A stretch of DNA of 64,000 nt from Cheilinus undulatus (Eukaryota > Chordata > Actinopteri > Labriformes > Labridae). The stretch's first letter is position 1, and every line of letters begins with the position of its first letter. Both the position numbers and the translations under genes were made by a program. The notes below the pieces were generated by a model. The model worked only from the letters and a program-made list of their open reading frames with translations. It did no database searches and was not told the DNA's origin. The DNA is taken from the NCBI RefSeq assembly GCF_018320785.1, contig NC_054882.1, positions 28,524,719-28,588,718 on the forward strand, read 5' to 3'. Below are positions 50,201 to 62,245 of the stretch, piece by piece.

Positions 50201-53200
50201 CAACCAATGTGATCTTGAAAAAGGGCAGAAAAAACCTCAGTATATCTTTTTAATTTATGTAAATGTTGCTCTTTTCTCCTGGATATGTTCCTCTCAGAGA
50301 GTTTCTAACTGAGCTTGAAAACCTAGAGAGGAGTCCAGGGTAAGGTGTGATTTAAACATCAGAGGATTTTTAAACAGTAACTGATTTGAGAATCTCTATG
50401 TCTAGCTGAACATAGACAAGAGGACAGTTTCAACTGGTTTTCAACATTATAATCCTGTGAACACACACTAGATGATGTAGTTAGACCATGAGACCTCACA
50501 CCTGTCTGTATGTACCAGTCTGGGGCCCTTCACTGAGGAACATGAGTCAGGAGTTTGCACCAGTAACCACTGCATTGGCTCTTCACCAACAAAAGTGTCA
50601 CAGCACACCATGTAAATCCTAAATATGATCCACTGCTCTAAAACGCATGTATTAAACACGTATTTAATGTTGAACTTTTCTTTATTCTTTTACATCAGAA
50701 GATATTAAGCTGTTTATTTCTATTTTGCTTTTTTTTGTTTTCCTCTTTTGTGTCCCATGTTATAAACATCACAGGTTGTCCCAGTTATCCCTGAGTACTC
50801 TGAATGGCACTAAATAAGGTGTAAGCTGCACTTCTGTAAGTTTAAAAACAAAAATCCTTTCTTTTGTTTTTTAAAGATTTATTTTGGGCATTTTTGTGCC
50901 TTCAATTGATAGAGGAAGACAATGGACAGAGTCGGAAACAGGGACAAGAGCAGGGGAGAGACATGCGGTAAAGGGCTTCAGGCCAGATTTGAACCTGGGC
51001 TGTCCGCGAGCATGGGGTGCACCCCAAACCACCAGGCCACCTGCACCCCCAAAAATCCTTTTCTATCTATGAACTGAACCCATGCCAAATCATGACCCCA
51101 AAACCGAGATACGAACCAAACCCTGACCTGAAGAGATTTAAAACCAGGTCCACTTATGCAGAGTTCTATCAGTGTATAAAGAGGCTTCAGTCAGTGATTT
51201 GATGCACCTGTGGAGTTGACCGCATTTAAAAGGACTCACCATGCATGCCTCACTTTCAAAAAGTAGGGTCTAAAATGAGCTGAAAAGCCTCGGTAAGAAT
51301 TTTGTCTGTCTGTCCTTCTATGATTCAATGACAAAATTCTTTATTTAGTGTTTGAAAACCTCCCCATTTCCTCCTCTGCTTGAGAAACTCTTAACTCTCT
51401 TCAAAGTCCTCCTTGTTCCACTTTTTTTTTTCCACCTTAGGAGCTCTCTTGTTGGCTAAAATGCTCTGTGGATAACTTTTGTCTTAACAAGGATCTTGTC
51501 ATAACTTTGAGAGGAAATTCTTAGAAAAGAATCATGATTCTAAGAATTTTCTTAGTATTTCGTCACCAGCAGTGATACTTACAAGGTTTTATGAATACAG
51601 CCCCTGGAGCCTTGAGAGCTGAGCAAAGAAGGTCTTGTATAAGTGACTCCGGTTACATCTGATATGTGTCACAGGAGTTCATCACTTTTTATACCTGCTG
51701 CAAAAATGCTTCAAGAATGTGTCGCTTTTCTCATTTTTTCCTCCTATCTGTGCTTCACAATGAAGACCCAGACATAGTTTTTATATTCATCAACCTGAGT
51801 TTGCATCTGTAAAACTACTGTTCTGTGCCTATATTTGGTATTGACATGTGATGTAGCATGTAGCGTGTAATGTAACAAGGGCTTGACTCTCGCTTATTAC
51901 TTCAACCTCTTTTGTTTAAAAGGAACCCTGCATGATCAGACGAGTTCATCTTGTTGGGTAGATATCTGTGTCTCTCGAACATATATTGAACTGAAAAACT
52001 AACTAAATATCCCAGATATCAGCAGTTTGAGTACATTTGAGCTTATAAACTTACCAGGAGGCTGCCATGTTTTAGCATGCGCTGGTAGTGTGACGTCACA
52101 GTGCCGCAGCGCTCTTCCCATTACTATGCTATGTTTTTCAAACGTTATTTTCTGCTTGCAGCTGTTGCTGCCATAACAGCTTTTACACCAGGCAGGAGTT
52201 TGCTACATGTTGGCTTTGTCTCCCTGCTGTCGAAGCTCTGTCATTCCTCTTAAGTTTTACCTCAAGTGACTGGATCCAGTGTATATGTAAGCGTGCCGGA
52301 AGCTTTTCAAAATAAAAGTATGTACATAAGAAGGGAGTTTCTCCAGAGAAATGCTAAAGTTGACTTTTACTTTGAAAAGCGCAAACGGGAAGTGCTTTCG
52401 TTCTGTGTTTATCTTTAACTGAACCGTGTGGACAACAGAAACCTACATAAAAAGTAGAAATTCGGGGACTCATTATTAAACAGACACATGCGTGACACGT
52501 GCTGCGTTTCTGAGACGCAGCCCTAACACTGGCTGCCAGTCTAAAACAGCGTTACTGCATGGGAAAAGTGAGGAGCGCTGCAGAACTGTGACGTCACAGC
52601 GCCAGCGCAGACCAAAACATGGCGGCCTCCTGGTGAATTTATAAACTCAAATTACTCAAAATGAAGATGTCTGGTGAGTTTTTTTTTTTTACTCAATATG
52701 TATATGATAGATACAAATATTTATCCAACAAGATGAACTGGTCTGATCATGCAGGGTTCCTTTTAAGGCAGAATACCTATTCAACATTCTTAATAAAAAA
52801 TAAAACCCAAGTCTCGCTCTTTTCATTTCAGAATTTAACAATCCACTCAAACATGCACAAAGTCCACCTTTGTGTTTTTAAAAACACAGCCTGTTTGTGA
52901 AAATTACTGCCCTCCCATCCTTCTATTCTGCTGCCAGTTTGTCTTCCTTTCTGCCTGCAGGCATCTGCCACATCTGATTACCACTTCCTCATCTTTTTTC
53001 CTGTGTTTACTACTTTCAAATCTTTGTCTCTGAGGGTTTCAGTCAGCCCCACTTCTGACAAAGAAATAGACTTTCAAAGAGGGAGTTGTCTTTGAAGAGT
53101 GAACAGCACAAAAACCCCAATGAGGAAGATGCAGACATACGGGTCTCTGTATCTCTAACTATATCTTTCCATAATTGCCTCACTGTGCATTTGGCTTTGT

Positions 53201-53877
53201 CTCAGGAGAGCAGTAAAACTCCAACATAATTCTGATTTTTCTTCTTTTTTTTGTTGTTCTCATTTTAGCTACTCTCTCCTCCTCTGCTTGGATGTCAGTC
53301 CTGGAGGCACATGTGCTGTACATCCCCTGTAGGTAGGCATCCTAAAGTAAACATTTAACTTGGAATGTACTCTCTTATAAACAGGTTTGTACAATGTATC
53401 TCTCAGTTCTCTGTGTTAAAGTGTGTGGGGGAGCAGAGCTAGATGTGTCAATGTGTGATCACAGTAAGTTCTCTTAAGGAAATTTGATTGTAAAAGGCCT
53501 ACAGACTGAAAAGAGGCATCAGTAAACCTGTAAATCTGATTTATGAAGACTTTTTCTTAAATACATGAAGAAATTAGACAACCTACAAACTGGGGACAGT
53601 TTGGTTTTACTGTTTGTGTTCATTCCACTTACATCTATAAATAAATGTGGTTAAAATAAGAATCTGACAGAAGTTGCAGCCAAAAATACAAAAAAAACAA
53701 AGGAAGACTTTCCGTCTCACTCACCCACACAGTTGTCACAGAGGCTGCAGTGGGAGGCACGTGGAGGTCTGAAGATCTTGCAGGTGAAGCAATACTTCAG
53801 TTTGACTGTCTGGCCGTTGATGACCACCTCTTTTGTCCTGGGTGGAGGCCTGTAGCCTGTGCTGCCATTCGCTACAT
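26268..53877 (-). CDS. zdhhc14: Palmitoyltransferase ZDHHC14, C-terminal 375 residues (partial)
   Basis: Seven minus-strand coding exons: 53877-53725, 46706-46569, 45143-45095, 42983-42881, 39494-39385, 36079-35974 and 26738-26268 (stop 26270-26268). All phases join correctly. The encoded part starts in the cysteine-rich domain ([19 protein letters not shown], then [14 protein letters not shown]) and contains [12 protein letters not shown] with the catalytic Cys. It then has transmembrane segments [20 protein letters not shown] and [20 protein letters not shown], a TTxE motif (TTNED), an NPYSYGN region and a long cytosolic tail ending RGLVKLSSV, a possible class I PDZ ligand. The tail matches ZDHHC14 ([30 protein letters not shown]), distinguishing it from ZDHHC9/18. 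DHHC enzymes S-acylate proteins at Golgi/ER and other membranes. A His-rich stretch ([11 protein letters not shown]) is present in the last exon. N-terminal exons with the first two membrane segments were not found and probably lie past 64000. Intron 3 is U12-type. Confidence 0.96.
26739..35973 (-). other. zdhhc14 last intron (9.2 kb)
   Basis: GT-AG intron between the exon ending in SHM and the last exon. It holds an A25 run at about 27687-27711, a deleted Tc1-like element (30982-31746) and otherwise sequence in which I recognise nothing. The open frame that extends the last exon upstream to 27068 is intronic. Confidence 0.8.
30982..31746 (+). mobile_element. Internally deleted Tc1-like element
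   Basis: Flanked by TA (30980-30981 and 31747-31748). Ends are imperfect inverted repeats: CACTATATGGACGAAAATAT on the left, and the reverse complement of the right end reads CACACCATATGGACAAAAGT. The interior is a decayed transposase C-terminal half ([20 protein letters not shown] near 31360-31420, then SFDLNPI, a stop codon and HLWDE near 31460-31490). The N-terminal half is mostly missing. Confidence 0.8.
36080..39384 (-). other. zdhhc14 intron with a probable non-autonomous DNA element (about 37885-39290)
   Basis: GT-AG intron. From TTCACACCTGATAGCCCAGG near 37889 to GGCGTGAATGCGACCTTAGA near 39270 the sequence has the style of a fish DNA element with loosely inverted ends and repeated GGTTTGGTCTGGA / GGACCAAA motifs inside. 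A (CAAG)n-type microsatellite is at 38098-38121. The target duplication is not resolved, so the element call is tentative. Confidence 0.4.
39894..41868. mobile_element. hAT-like non-autonomous element, about 2 kb
   Basis: Left end CAGGGTCCAACATTAA and right end (reverse complement) CAGGGTCCGACATTAAGG form matching inverted ends. Flanks share TATACG (39888-39893 and 41869-41874), a 6-bp repeat that may be an eroded 8-bp hAT duplication. Sub-terminal GGGCAAG motifs recur on both sides (39950s and 41780-41840). No transposase is recognised. The region 40700-40750 contains what looks like another repeat insertion. Confidence 0.65.
42984..43003 (-). promoter_or_regulatory. U12 branch site and AC acceptor
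   Basis: Minus strand reads CCTTGACTTAATTGCATCAC. CCTTGAC fits the U12 branch-point consensus (CCTTRAC), and the AC end lies about 14 bases after the branch adenosine, within the normal range for minor introns. Confidence 0.9.
43051..43448. mobile_element. Non-autonomous hAT element with 8-bp target duplication
   Basis: 398 bp, starting CAGTGGTTCTCAACTGG and ending TTGAGAACCACTG: the terminal inverted repeat of a familiar hAT group. It is flanked by a perfect 8-bp duplication CTTTAGTT (43043-43050 and 43449-43456). There is no coding capacity. It lies in the zdhhc14 AT-AC intron, about 50 bases on the exon-distal side of the branch site. Confidence 0.93.
45086..45094 (-). promoter_or_regulatory. 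U12 5' splice site ATATCCTTT
   Basis: Perfect match on the minus strand to the minor-spliceosome AT-AC donor consensus, immediately after exon bases GCCAG. Confidence 0.92.
45144..46568 (-). other. zdhhc14 intron between the DHHC exon and the small 49-base exon
   Basis: Ordinary GT-AG intron (gtaagt donor, ttttgcag acceptor). A patch at 45660-45780 with ATCGATATC and CTCATCCCTAATA may be a decayed element end. Otherwise nothing is recognised. Confidence 0.7.
50880..51060 (-). repeat. tRNA-derived SINE, copy 1
   Basis: On the minus strand the head carries an A-box-like GGTGGCCTGGTGGTTTGG and a B-box-like GGTTCAAATCTGG. The body includes the CATGTCTCTCCCCTGC region, and the end has TATCAATTGAAGG before an A/T tail. 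Confidence 0.8.
51917..52776. mobile_element. Foldback/long-TIR element in zdhhc14 intron
   Basis: Left arm about 51917-52135 and right arm about 52555-52776 are inverted copies. AAAAGGAACCCTGCATGATC at the left outer end pairs with GATCATGCAGGGTTCCTTTT on the right, and TGACGTCACAG pairs inside both arms. A second internal inverted pair (TTTTCAAAATAAAAGT near 52304 against ACTTTTACTTTGAAAA near 52363) makes the centre palindromic too. No transposase is present. Confidence 0.75.
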
Positions 53878-54175
53878 CTAAAGATAACAATAAAAAAAAA
53901 TTGTTTACTAAGAACCAAAGTGGAAAGACTTTCAAGCTTTATATTACACATTTTTAATTCAAGTACTGATGCACATACAGTGCACTACTATCATTTGCTA
54001 TGTATATTTCAGTAGCACATATGTCTTTTAAATTCCTGAGTGGATGCAAAATGCTATAAAAGACCAGAAATAATACAACTTTTGGGTTTTTCTTCAAATT
54101 CAGTAATGTAACATGACCTCAGCTGACAATAAGAAAGATAATATTGAAACTCTCATCATTTGAATGTGTTCAGAA

Positions 54176-54755
54176 CAGGGCTGAACGATTTGCAAAAACA
54201 ATCTGATTGTGATTTTTTTTCCCAAATATTGCGATTGCAATTTAATATGCAATTATTCTTAGGTAAATCTTGTGTATTTTTTGATGAATTCAAGCACTAA
54301 ATAATTCCATAAATAAATAATAAGACCATGTGTATTGAAAATAATAGAATTATTTACGAATCAATTAATCCATAGTAGCATGAATCTGAATATGGGGGTT
54401 GCAACAAGCTTTAAGCTATAAAGGAGGCGGCTTGGGTGGGGGAGGTGAGGCTAAATACTAGCTGATTGCAGCTGGGTATGACTTTCGAAATATGCAAATA
54501 TGATGCCATTTGCTTTGTTTAAGGGCATTATCATCTTTTAACACAAAAAGGAAGATTTTTGTAAACCATTATAAAAAAATTGACACTTGAATGTTTGCAT
54601 AATGTGCAGAAAATCTCTGCCGCTGCAAAAAAGGTTTATTAAACTGGTATTTTGACACATTTCAAGTTAAAGAAATATAGCAACTTCTGCGATTTGAAAA
54701 TTGCAGCAGGCCATATTGCGATTTATTATAATTTGTGATTCATTTCCCAGCCCTA
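54176..54755. mobile_element. Non-autonomous hAT element with 8-bp target duplication
   Basis: 580 bp; left end CAGGGCTGAACGATT, right end CCCAGCCCTA. It is flanked by a perfect GTTCAGAA duplication (54168-54175 and 54756-54763). Interior ATTGCGATT-type motifs are repeated near both ends. No coding capacity. It borders the Tc1 relic on its right. Confidence 0.92.
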
Positions 54756-54763
54756 GTTCAGAA

Positions 54764-55156
54764 ACTGTTAAATCCATCAAGAAATGGAAGGAATATGGCA
54801 AATATGTAAATCTGCCTAGATCAGGCTTTCCTCACAAACTGAGTGATGTGCAAGAAAGAGACTAGTGAGAGAAGCCACCAAGACAAGTTACAAGCTTAAA
54901 CAGTGGAGATGGGAGAGACTCTGCACACAAAACTGATGCCCGGATTTTTCACCAGTCAAAGCTGTATGGGAGGGTGGCAAAGAGAAAGCCACTGTTTAAT
55001 GAGAAAACTTATTAAATCTCAATTAGAGTTGGCAAAAAGGCTCAAAGGAGACTCTATCGTCAAGTGAAAAAAGTTCTTCAGTCTGATGAGACCAAAATGG
55101 AGCTTTGTGGTCACCAGACAACACACTATGTTTGGCAGACACCAAACACTGCACAT

Positions 55157-55206
<50 letters not shown>

Positions 55207-55440
55207 CCCACCGCGAAGCATGGTGGTGACAGCATCATGCTGTGGGGATGCTTCTCAGCAATAGGCCCTGGAAAGCTTGTAAAGGTGGAGGGTAAAATAA
55301 AGTGGCAAAATATAGGAAAATCCTGGAGGACAATCTTATTCTGTATGCAAGAGAACTACGGCTTGGGAGAAGATTTTTTTTCTAACAAGACAATGACCTG
55401 AAGCATACAGCGAAAGCTACACAGAAATTGAAAATTAGAT
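54764..55440 (+). mobile_element. Tc1-like transposase relic with embedded CA repeat
   Basis: Decayed transposase in several frames: KKWKEYGKYVNLPRSG near 54778; VGKKAQRRLYRQ...VLQSDETKMELCG near 55029-55115 (first Asp in SDET); and after the CA run, SMVVTASCCG-type codons that in the neighbouring frame read KHGGDSIMLWGCFSAIGPG (55216-55272), a hallmark Tc1 block. The second Asp region is near 55390 (NKTMT in one frame, QDNDLKH-like in another). Multiple stops; inactive. Confidence 0.8.
55159..55205. repeat. CA dinucleotide microsatellite
   Basis: About 23 CA units inside the Tc1 transposase relic. Open frames of poly(HT) or poly(VC) across it are artefacts. Confidence 0.95.
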
Positions 55441-58400
55441 TAAATCACAGTATGACCTGCTGAAATTTTCAAATAACAGAGGGCTGTTCACACCTGAGCC
55501 CTGTGCAACCTGACAGAGTATTTTAACACAGTGATTACTCAAGTGAAAATAGAGCACTTGTACTACTGGTTAATACATACATGAAGTGTAAAAGGTGTAC
55601 TGTTTCCGATGTAAAAACTCCCCTTTACTGTTGTGCTTATTTATGTATACCAATTCAAAATCTAAATTTAGACAGAAAGATTTTATTTTTGCTCTTTACG
55701 CATATTGGTTCAACATATTAGTAGTCAGTCTTATGAACTAATAATGATCTGTATCAGCCCTGAAAAACTAATGTTGACCTCTATACCAGAAAGCAGCAAA
55801 CCGTATAAACCCTCTGGTTAATAATGGCAATGTACATTTTATATGCAGTTTTACAAGCACTGATGTCATGCTGCCCTTAAAAGTCCACATATAACAACCT
55901 GAGAATGCCAGGCTTTGATGTTTTACACTGTGAAAACAGAAATTGTAAAAACTGATCCCCTTGAGTCTTCGGGTGGTGTGGATAATAAAGCCTAACGTTA
56001 AGCATAAGATTAAAAAGTATTGTCCACAGTATTGTCCGCAATGTGTGAGGATGTATTTTTATTGTCTCTAGCCAGACAAATTTCAACACGGCTTCAGTAA
56101 AATGAAATCCTACTTGTCAGTACAAGTTTTGGATTGGGTGTCAAACTGTAATAGCAGAATGGTTTAAAAGTCTTGAATAAAACCCACACAGCTCATTAAG
56201 TATAATTAGCCTTTCCATTTGAACATTTTGCATGAGCTAGAGATTGGGCTGTGGTGTGGTGTCAAATTTGCAAACCAGAATCAAGTGCAACTCTAAAACT
56301 AGTCACCTTTCTTCTCTGAATAACACAGGAGTTGCACACAAGTGTAACTCAGTTCAGATAATATGAAGTAATCCAACTTGCTCTTAACACGTTGATCCTC
56401 AGACTATCTTACAAAGAAGAAAAATGGAAGCAAACTGCTCTAAATGGCTTTTGGTGAGGAAAGACAGCTGTGATAACAGGCTAAACGATGAGGATGAGAG
56501 CAATGATAGTGATTTTCAAGCCATAAAAGGTAGAGCCTGAATCCCATTATTGCTCAGCCTGCTTTGAGCACTCTCACGCACCCAGAGAGAGCGAGATATT
56601 GTGTGTAGGATGATGATTTTGAGATCATTTACACAGAAGCCCGTAGCATTGCTAACCGAGTGGTATGTGTGTGTTTGCAGGGGGATTGTATGGGGAATGA
56701 GAAACTTGTGTGGGTGTTTGACATTTCTAAAGAAGAGCAGAGGAAATGCATGCAGAGAGTTTTGTTCTATTGAATTTGTCTGTATCGTGATCAATGCCAC
56801 AGAGCCCTCTCCTCTCTCCTCCATATTGCCTCTGCTGCTCTGCCGTCACAGCAGACTCCAAAGAGGGAGAAAACATGTGAGAGGACAGTTAAAACAATTC
56901 AGACTACAATTCAGCCACAACAAGAAAAAAGTCTAAGAGCCCAATTCACAAAAATCATGCACAGCTTTTGCAACTACAACCTGCGTAAACGAAAAAAAAG
57001 ACAGTCTAACCCTTAACTGCATCTTGGGGCTGTTTCCATATGTTTAAATGAGCCATGGCGATCCAGCTTGGCCCCTTTCTATGCAAATAAGCCTCATTAC
57101 ACAAAACGTCTATCTCACTAACACTGGTGTATCTGAGTAAAAAAATACTGCTGGATAAGTTTGGGTAGTAAGTCTGCTGCAGTATTTTAAAGGATGTCAA
57201 TCATGATAATCAAATGATAAATACAGTCCCTAAGTATCTCTGAAATGATTATTAAGCTTTTGTGTGCAGCACAGGGGTGTTTTTTCTCACGTGTTGCCCC
57301 TGTTGGCTCCATCCATGCAGGCAGCTTTGTATTAAATGGAGAACTTGTTTCAAATTTTTTATTCTGGCCTTAAAATAAGCAGGAAAAGAGTCTCTTCCTC
57401 TCCCAGCTCATCATCTATATGCAGATAGAATTGAGCTGTGTCAGCATAGCTTCTAGTGGTGTGAAGGGTAGGATACTGAACAGAGCAGGAAAACTTTATG
57501 GGCTTATTTGTGCTGGAATATCACTGGCACAATTATGCTTTGTGAATCAGGCCTGGAGACGGAGCAGAAAGCGGGAAAGATTGATGTGCAATTTTTGGTG
57601 CCATTTGCTGCAACCCATTCTGAGTCAATCGACCCTCGATATTAGGCATTTCACAAAGCAGGAAGATCTACAGTACAGGAGGAAGTAAAGTAGTGGCTGA
57701 TAGTTTAAGGTTGTAAACCATAAGTTTTTATCATGTGACAAATTTACATCTCCTCAGACACTGATTTGATCTGCTTTCTCATATCTGTACTGATATTATT
57801 TTGATTTGACTGGATTCAAAGGCATGAAAAGACATAGGTCATATCATTTAAATACAATTAATTTAATTTATATCAGCTCACAAAAGACAAGAATTCTTCA
57901 CAATTTAAGCAATGAACTCTCCAGTATTTAACTGAAAAATAATATTATCTTTGCAGCACCAAGACGGCATCTTACATTTACATGTACACAGTGGAAAAAG
58001 AACCTGTGTTTTCACTCTATATCAATAATATTGATTTCCTCATTATTAAACTGATATATCCATCTTCTTTTGGTGTAACACTGTGTCCTGACTGCATGCA
58101 ACATAATCAAGCGCTAGTGATTCCTATTATAGTATCCTGCAAAGTGATGCATGTTTTCCCCTTGTTGCTCCGTTCCTACTTTCCTCTCAGATGCTTGAGT
58201 TAAGATGGGTGAAGAACAAGGAAAGAGGAAGATGACAAGGAATCAGTAGTGTCAGACAAAAACATTTCCTTGATTTTCTTTAACTTTTCATACTCAGCAG
58301 AGCTCATTAGTTTGTAGCGCTGCTTTCAACCAAAGAGAAACATAGTCGATTGAAATAACCTCTTACACCGACCAATCAACTGGTTTTCAGGTAAAAAAAA

Positions 58401-59569
58401 AAACATAAAAATCAGCTTAATCCGTGACAAGCTCCTCATTGCACCCTTTAGGCAACTATCCTCATTATGTTGTACTAAAATAACAGCTGACTCTACGATG
58501 GTCAGCGTGCACCTCCTTTAAATCATATAATTTCTGTGATCACAGCACAATAAATATTTTGCATCATACAGCCTACAAAAATGTCTTCTGATAATTGTTT
58601 GTATTAATTTAGAATAACTATTTACAGGATCACTTGTTCCATATGGTGTCATTTATAAGCATAATGTGTCAGACAGACAGCATGCAACATTTCTTCACCA
58701 AGGTAAAGGGAAAAAAGTCAGCTGGACCAGGAGAGATCATCTTTTCTTTCTTCTGCTCTCTGTCTGTCTCCATCATTTTAATCTGATGAAAAACAGACTT
58801 AATACCACATATTTACTGACCGGTGAATCAAACAGGCAGCTGCAGAAGTTGAGGCTCTGACAAACAGCTGTCGTGTCAATTTTAGGATATGTTGTTTCCG
58901 AGTTATTTACAGTGTAACCACTGTGAAACAATCCCAACAGAACATGTTCCGCATCACAAGGTAAAGAGGCAAAAATGTTATGTGCATCTCTGCCTTGATT
59001 GCCCAGCGCTGCATTGCATTGCGAGACTCTCAATCAGTCAGCTGTGTGCTTCACCTGTTTCGTTCCCACATGCACACACGTGCGTGCAACAACAACCAAC
59101 AAGCAGGATCTTGGTCAGATGAGAGCATATTAACCAACAAAGTGAAAGGTGTCAGCCCTATGAGTTTGTTGTAAAAAGTTTAGATATTTGTGCATTAATA
59201 ATTTCCATATCCATGTTTGAAATGTTACATGACTTGTCAAAGTGGAGACAAAACTATTTGGTTCAAAGCTGTCAAATACATGTCAATAACAAGTGCTACA
59301 CTTCCATTTGTCCACATTTAAAATCAAAGAGAATTAATGATTTAATGGATAGGGTGTGGAGAGTAAGCATTTTACTGTCCCAACATCTTATTTCAAGTTT
59401 GATCATGAAATAGGATCAGAGTGTGTCCAACAGGTGACTTTTTCTGCCTAATTTCATTGATTCGGCAGTTTGATGATGATGTCAGTATCAAATTGACTGG
59501 GCACAACAACAAATCCCAGGCAACTGATATCTGTTCATAAAACATTATTTTCCAGTGGTCAATGTTTGT

Positions 59570-60317
59570 CAGGGTCGGCATTGGCCGGTACTGATACTCT
59601 AAATGGATACTTTAAAAACCATACCAATACCTAAACTGTCTTAATGGAGACTTTAAGGAGGGGAAAAAAAACACAATGGTCAATGGCACTAAAAATATTT
59701 TAATAATTGCAAAAGCAAGGTGAAACTTCAAATTGAGCAATATATCAGATCTTACAATTAAAATTCCAAATTCAAACAATTAATAAACAAAAGCTTGCTC
59801 ATATCGTATAAATCATATTTCTTTATAACTATCCTACATTCTTCACTAAAATATCGAACGCCATATTATAACTATCCTACATTCTTCACTAAAATATCGA
59901 ACGCCATATTTTTTAAGAGTCTTTTAAATGTTAGTTCTAATAGAACTTGCAAATGTCACATAACAATTTTAACTACTTATTTCTTACTTTTTTTTTACAT
60001 TACATTATATATTTCAATTATTATATAGGCTTAATTAGAGCCCAGGCCCCCTAACCAAAAAGACTAGATTCACCCCTGCTCTAACCAACACGTTATTTGT
60101 GTCAGGTTGGCAACCAGCTGCAAGACAGAGAGGTCTGTTTACGCGACCTTTTCTACTGAGACAAGCTCCATAAAAAGTGCACAGTCCACCGTACTGTTTT
60201 GGACTAGTGGGGGATGCATTGGAGCCGCATCAAAGCAGCAGAAATCTTGATTTCAGTATGTATCAAATGTGTTGGCACAAGTGCCATGTTGGTAATGGAT
60301 TTCGGTACTCATCCCTG
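59570..60317. repeat. Possible decayed DNA element (CAGGG...CCCTG ends)
   Basis: Left CAGGGTCGGCATTGGCC and right GTACTCATCCCTG have only short inverted similarity, and GGTACT motifs occur on both sides. No target duplication was found, so this is weakly supported. Confidence 0.3.
59824..59909. repeat. Exact 43-bp tandem duplication
   Basis: Units 59824-59866 and 59867-59909 are identical by eye (starting TATAACTATCCTACATTC). Confidence 0.9.
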
Positions 60318-62094
60318 GTATGGTATTATATTATAGTTTCCTAGTCTAAATAACTATTTATATAATACAATGCACTGTAAGACCAAGGTTATACACTAAA
60401 CAAACGAGTATATCCACAGTGATTCTCCGTGAAATATTTTCATTTAAAAAGTACATGCAGGAGAAGCACTTGTGCTTTTTACTAGGAAACAAAATATAAC
60501 ATAATGTGAAGCTAAATCATTTTCAGCATTTGTAACATATATCTCCATTTTGATTGGTTTATTCCCCTTTTCTTTTTATCACCACTCCCAAAGGGACATA
60601 AAGATCAGAATAGCAAAAACCCCTAATTTCATTAAATATCCCCATCCCAGTTGGGTAAAAACATTGCAAGCAAATCAGCACAGACATAAACTCTGACTTA
60701 AAAGATTACATAAAAAACAAGCAACATGTTTCCATTTTCTTTTGGCTTTATTGTGTATCCTGACATATTGCAGACATCCTTATTGCTGTGTCTGACCCTC
60801 AGAGTCCCCAAAGCCCCATACAGAGCAGCAGCAGAAGAAGAAATTAAAAAAATCATTATAAAAGCAGTGTGAGGATTTCATGCACCTTCCTTGTGTTTGA
60901 ATTTTTTTTTTAAAGAGCAGGGAAAGTTCAAACAGGTTGAGATTCATTTTCTTTAAGAAGCACTAGCAGCAAAAGTCTTTTTCTCTTTCTATATATGCAA
61001 TAAATACTAGAGATGTGAATCTTTCAGTATCTCACAATTCAAATTGGATTGGGGGGGGTCATGTTTTAATTCATTTTCAAGTGATTCCCAATTCACAATC
61101 AGGAATTGAATTTTTACAGCACCTCTAAGAAAAACAGACATTTAGAGGCACATGTGTTCAAAACAAAGACATTTAAAATGAGTACTTGTGTTGAAAAAAA
61201 ACATCCTTTAAAAACTAGAATCCCACCTTATGTAGTCTTCAAATACATCATCCACTGCGCTTGTTCACAAACGCCTGCAGTAAAGTAGTGGTTGAGCGTG
61301 GGTGTCAGAGTAGCTTTTCTCCTAAACAAGGACATTTGTACAGGGCCGTCCAGGCAGACGTGGCTCAGCATTACATCAGTGTCTAGTGGGAGATCCCTTA
61401 GAGAGATGGGCCAGGCCAAAGGACCTGAAGCTAAAATTTAAGGCCAAGTGGACTGGGGAATGATGCAACAAAAAAATGTATACAACACACACATATACAC
61501 CCACATACACAAAGCTAAACAAAGCTCAATGTCAGCCAAATTGTGCTTGGTGTTGCCTGGTGAGGTATAAATGGAAAATAATTGCTCTCCTGCTGTGGAT
61601 GAGAGGAAGAGAAAGTGCAGCAGTTACCTTCACAGATGGAAAGGTGAACGGGAACACAATGATGACTAACATATTGAAGCCAAGTCAAGCAGTGATCTCA
61701 AGGTCTCTACTAAACAGCTGAAAACATTGTTCAAACATGCTATACAGACATAGAAATAAACCATAGAATTAAAGTATATGAACCCAAGCCCCTTTCAAAT
61801 AACAGTATTTTTCTAGTTTTAGAGTTAAGAAAGACTAGCTGTCATTGATCTGATCTGAAAGCCTCATACACAGCTATAGCAGCACAGAGTATCTGATGGT
61901 GTCTGTAACAGAGGGGATTTAACAAACCATTTAAATCAAACATGAACACACATCATATCTCTTTAACAAAGCTAGAGAGGAAAGCTGAGTTGTTAAAGTA
62001 GCCCTTAAATAATAATTATTACCTGTCTTTTAAACAATGAGTGATGTCAAAAAGAGAAGTAGCTGACTACCTGATACAGGTGCATCTCAAAAAT

Positions 62095-62245
62095 CAGAAT
62101 ATCTTGTGTGCAGATGGTCTAGTGGTTTGAGTCCTCCCTATCCCCCTTTCCTGCATGTCTCTCCCCCACTCTCTCAACCCAAATTCGATTCTATCCATTG
62201 TCCTCCTCTATCAATAAAGCCCAGAAACAAATCTTTCTTTGTTTC
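62095..62245 (+). repeat. tRNA-derived SINE, copy 2 (internally shortened)
   Basis: A-box-like GATGGTCTAGTGG at about 62112, body with CCTGCATGTCTCTCCCCC, and the tail CTATCAATAAAGCCC seen in copy 1. The B-box region appears deleted. Confidence 0.65.

Larger units (their letters stand above)
46707..53724 (-). other. zdhhc14 intron (7 kb)
   Basis: GT-AG intron. It contains a SINE (50880-51060) and a long-inverted-repeat element (51917-52776). The stretch 47160-47900 has a different texture, with a 72-codon open frame, but no recognised family. The remainder shows no structure I can name. Confidence 0.75.

Noticed and set aside
55019-55401. Open frames with poly(HT) or poly(VC)
   Set aside because: Translations of a CA microsatellite within a dead Tc1 transposase.
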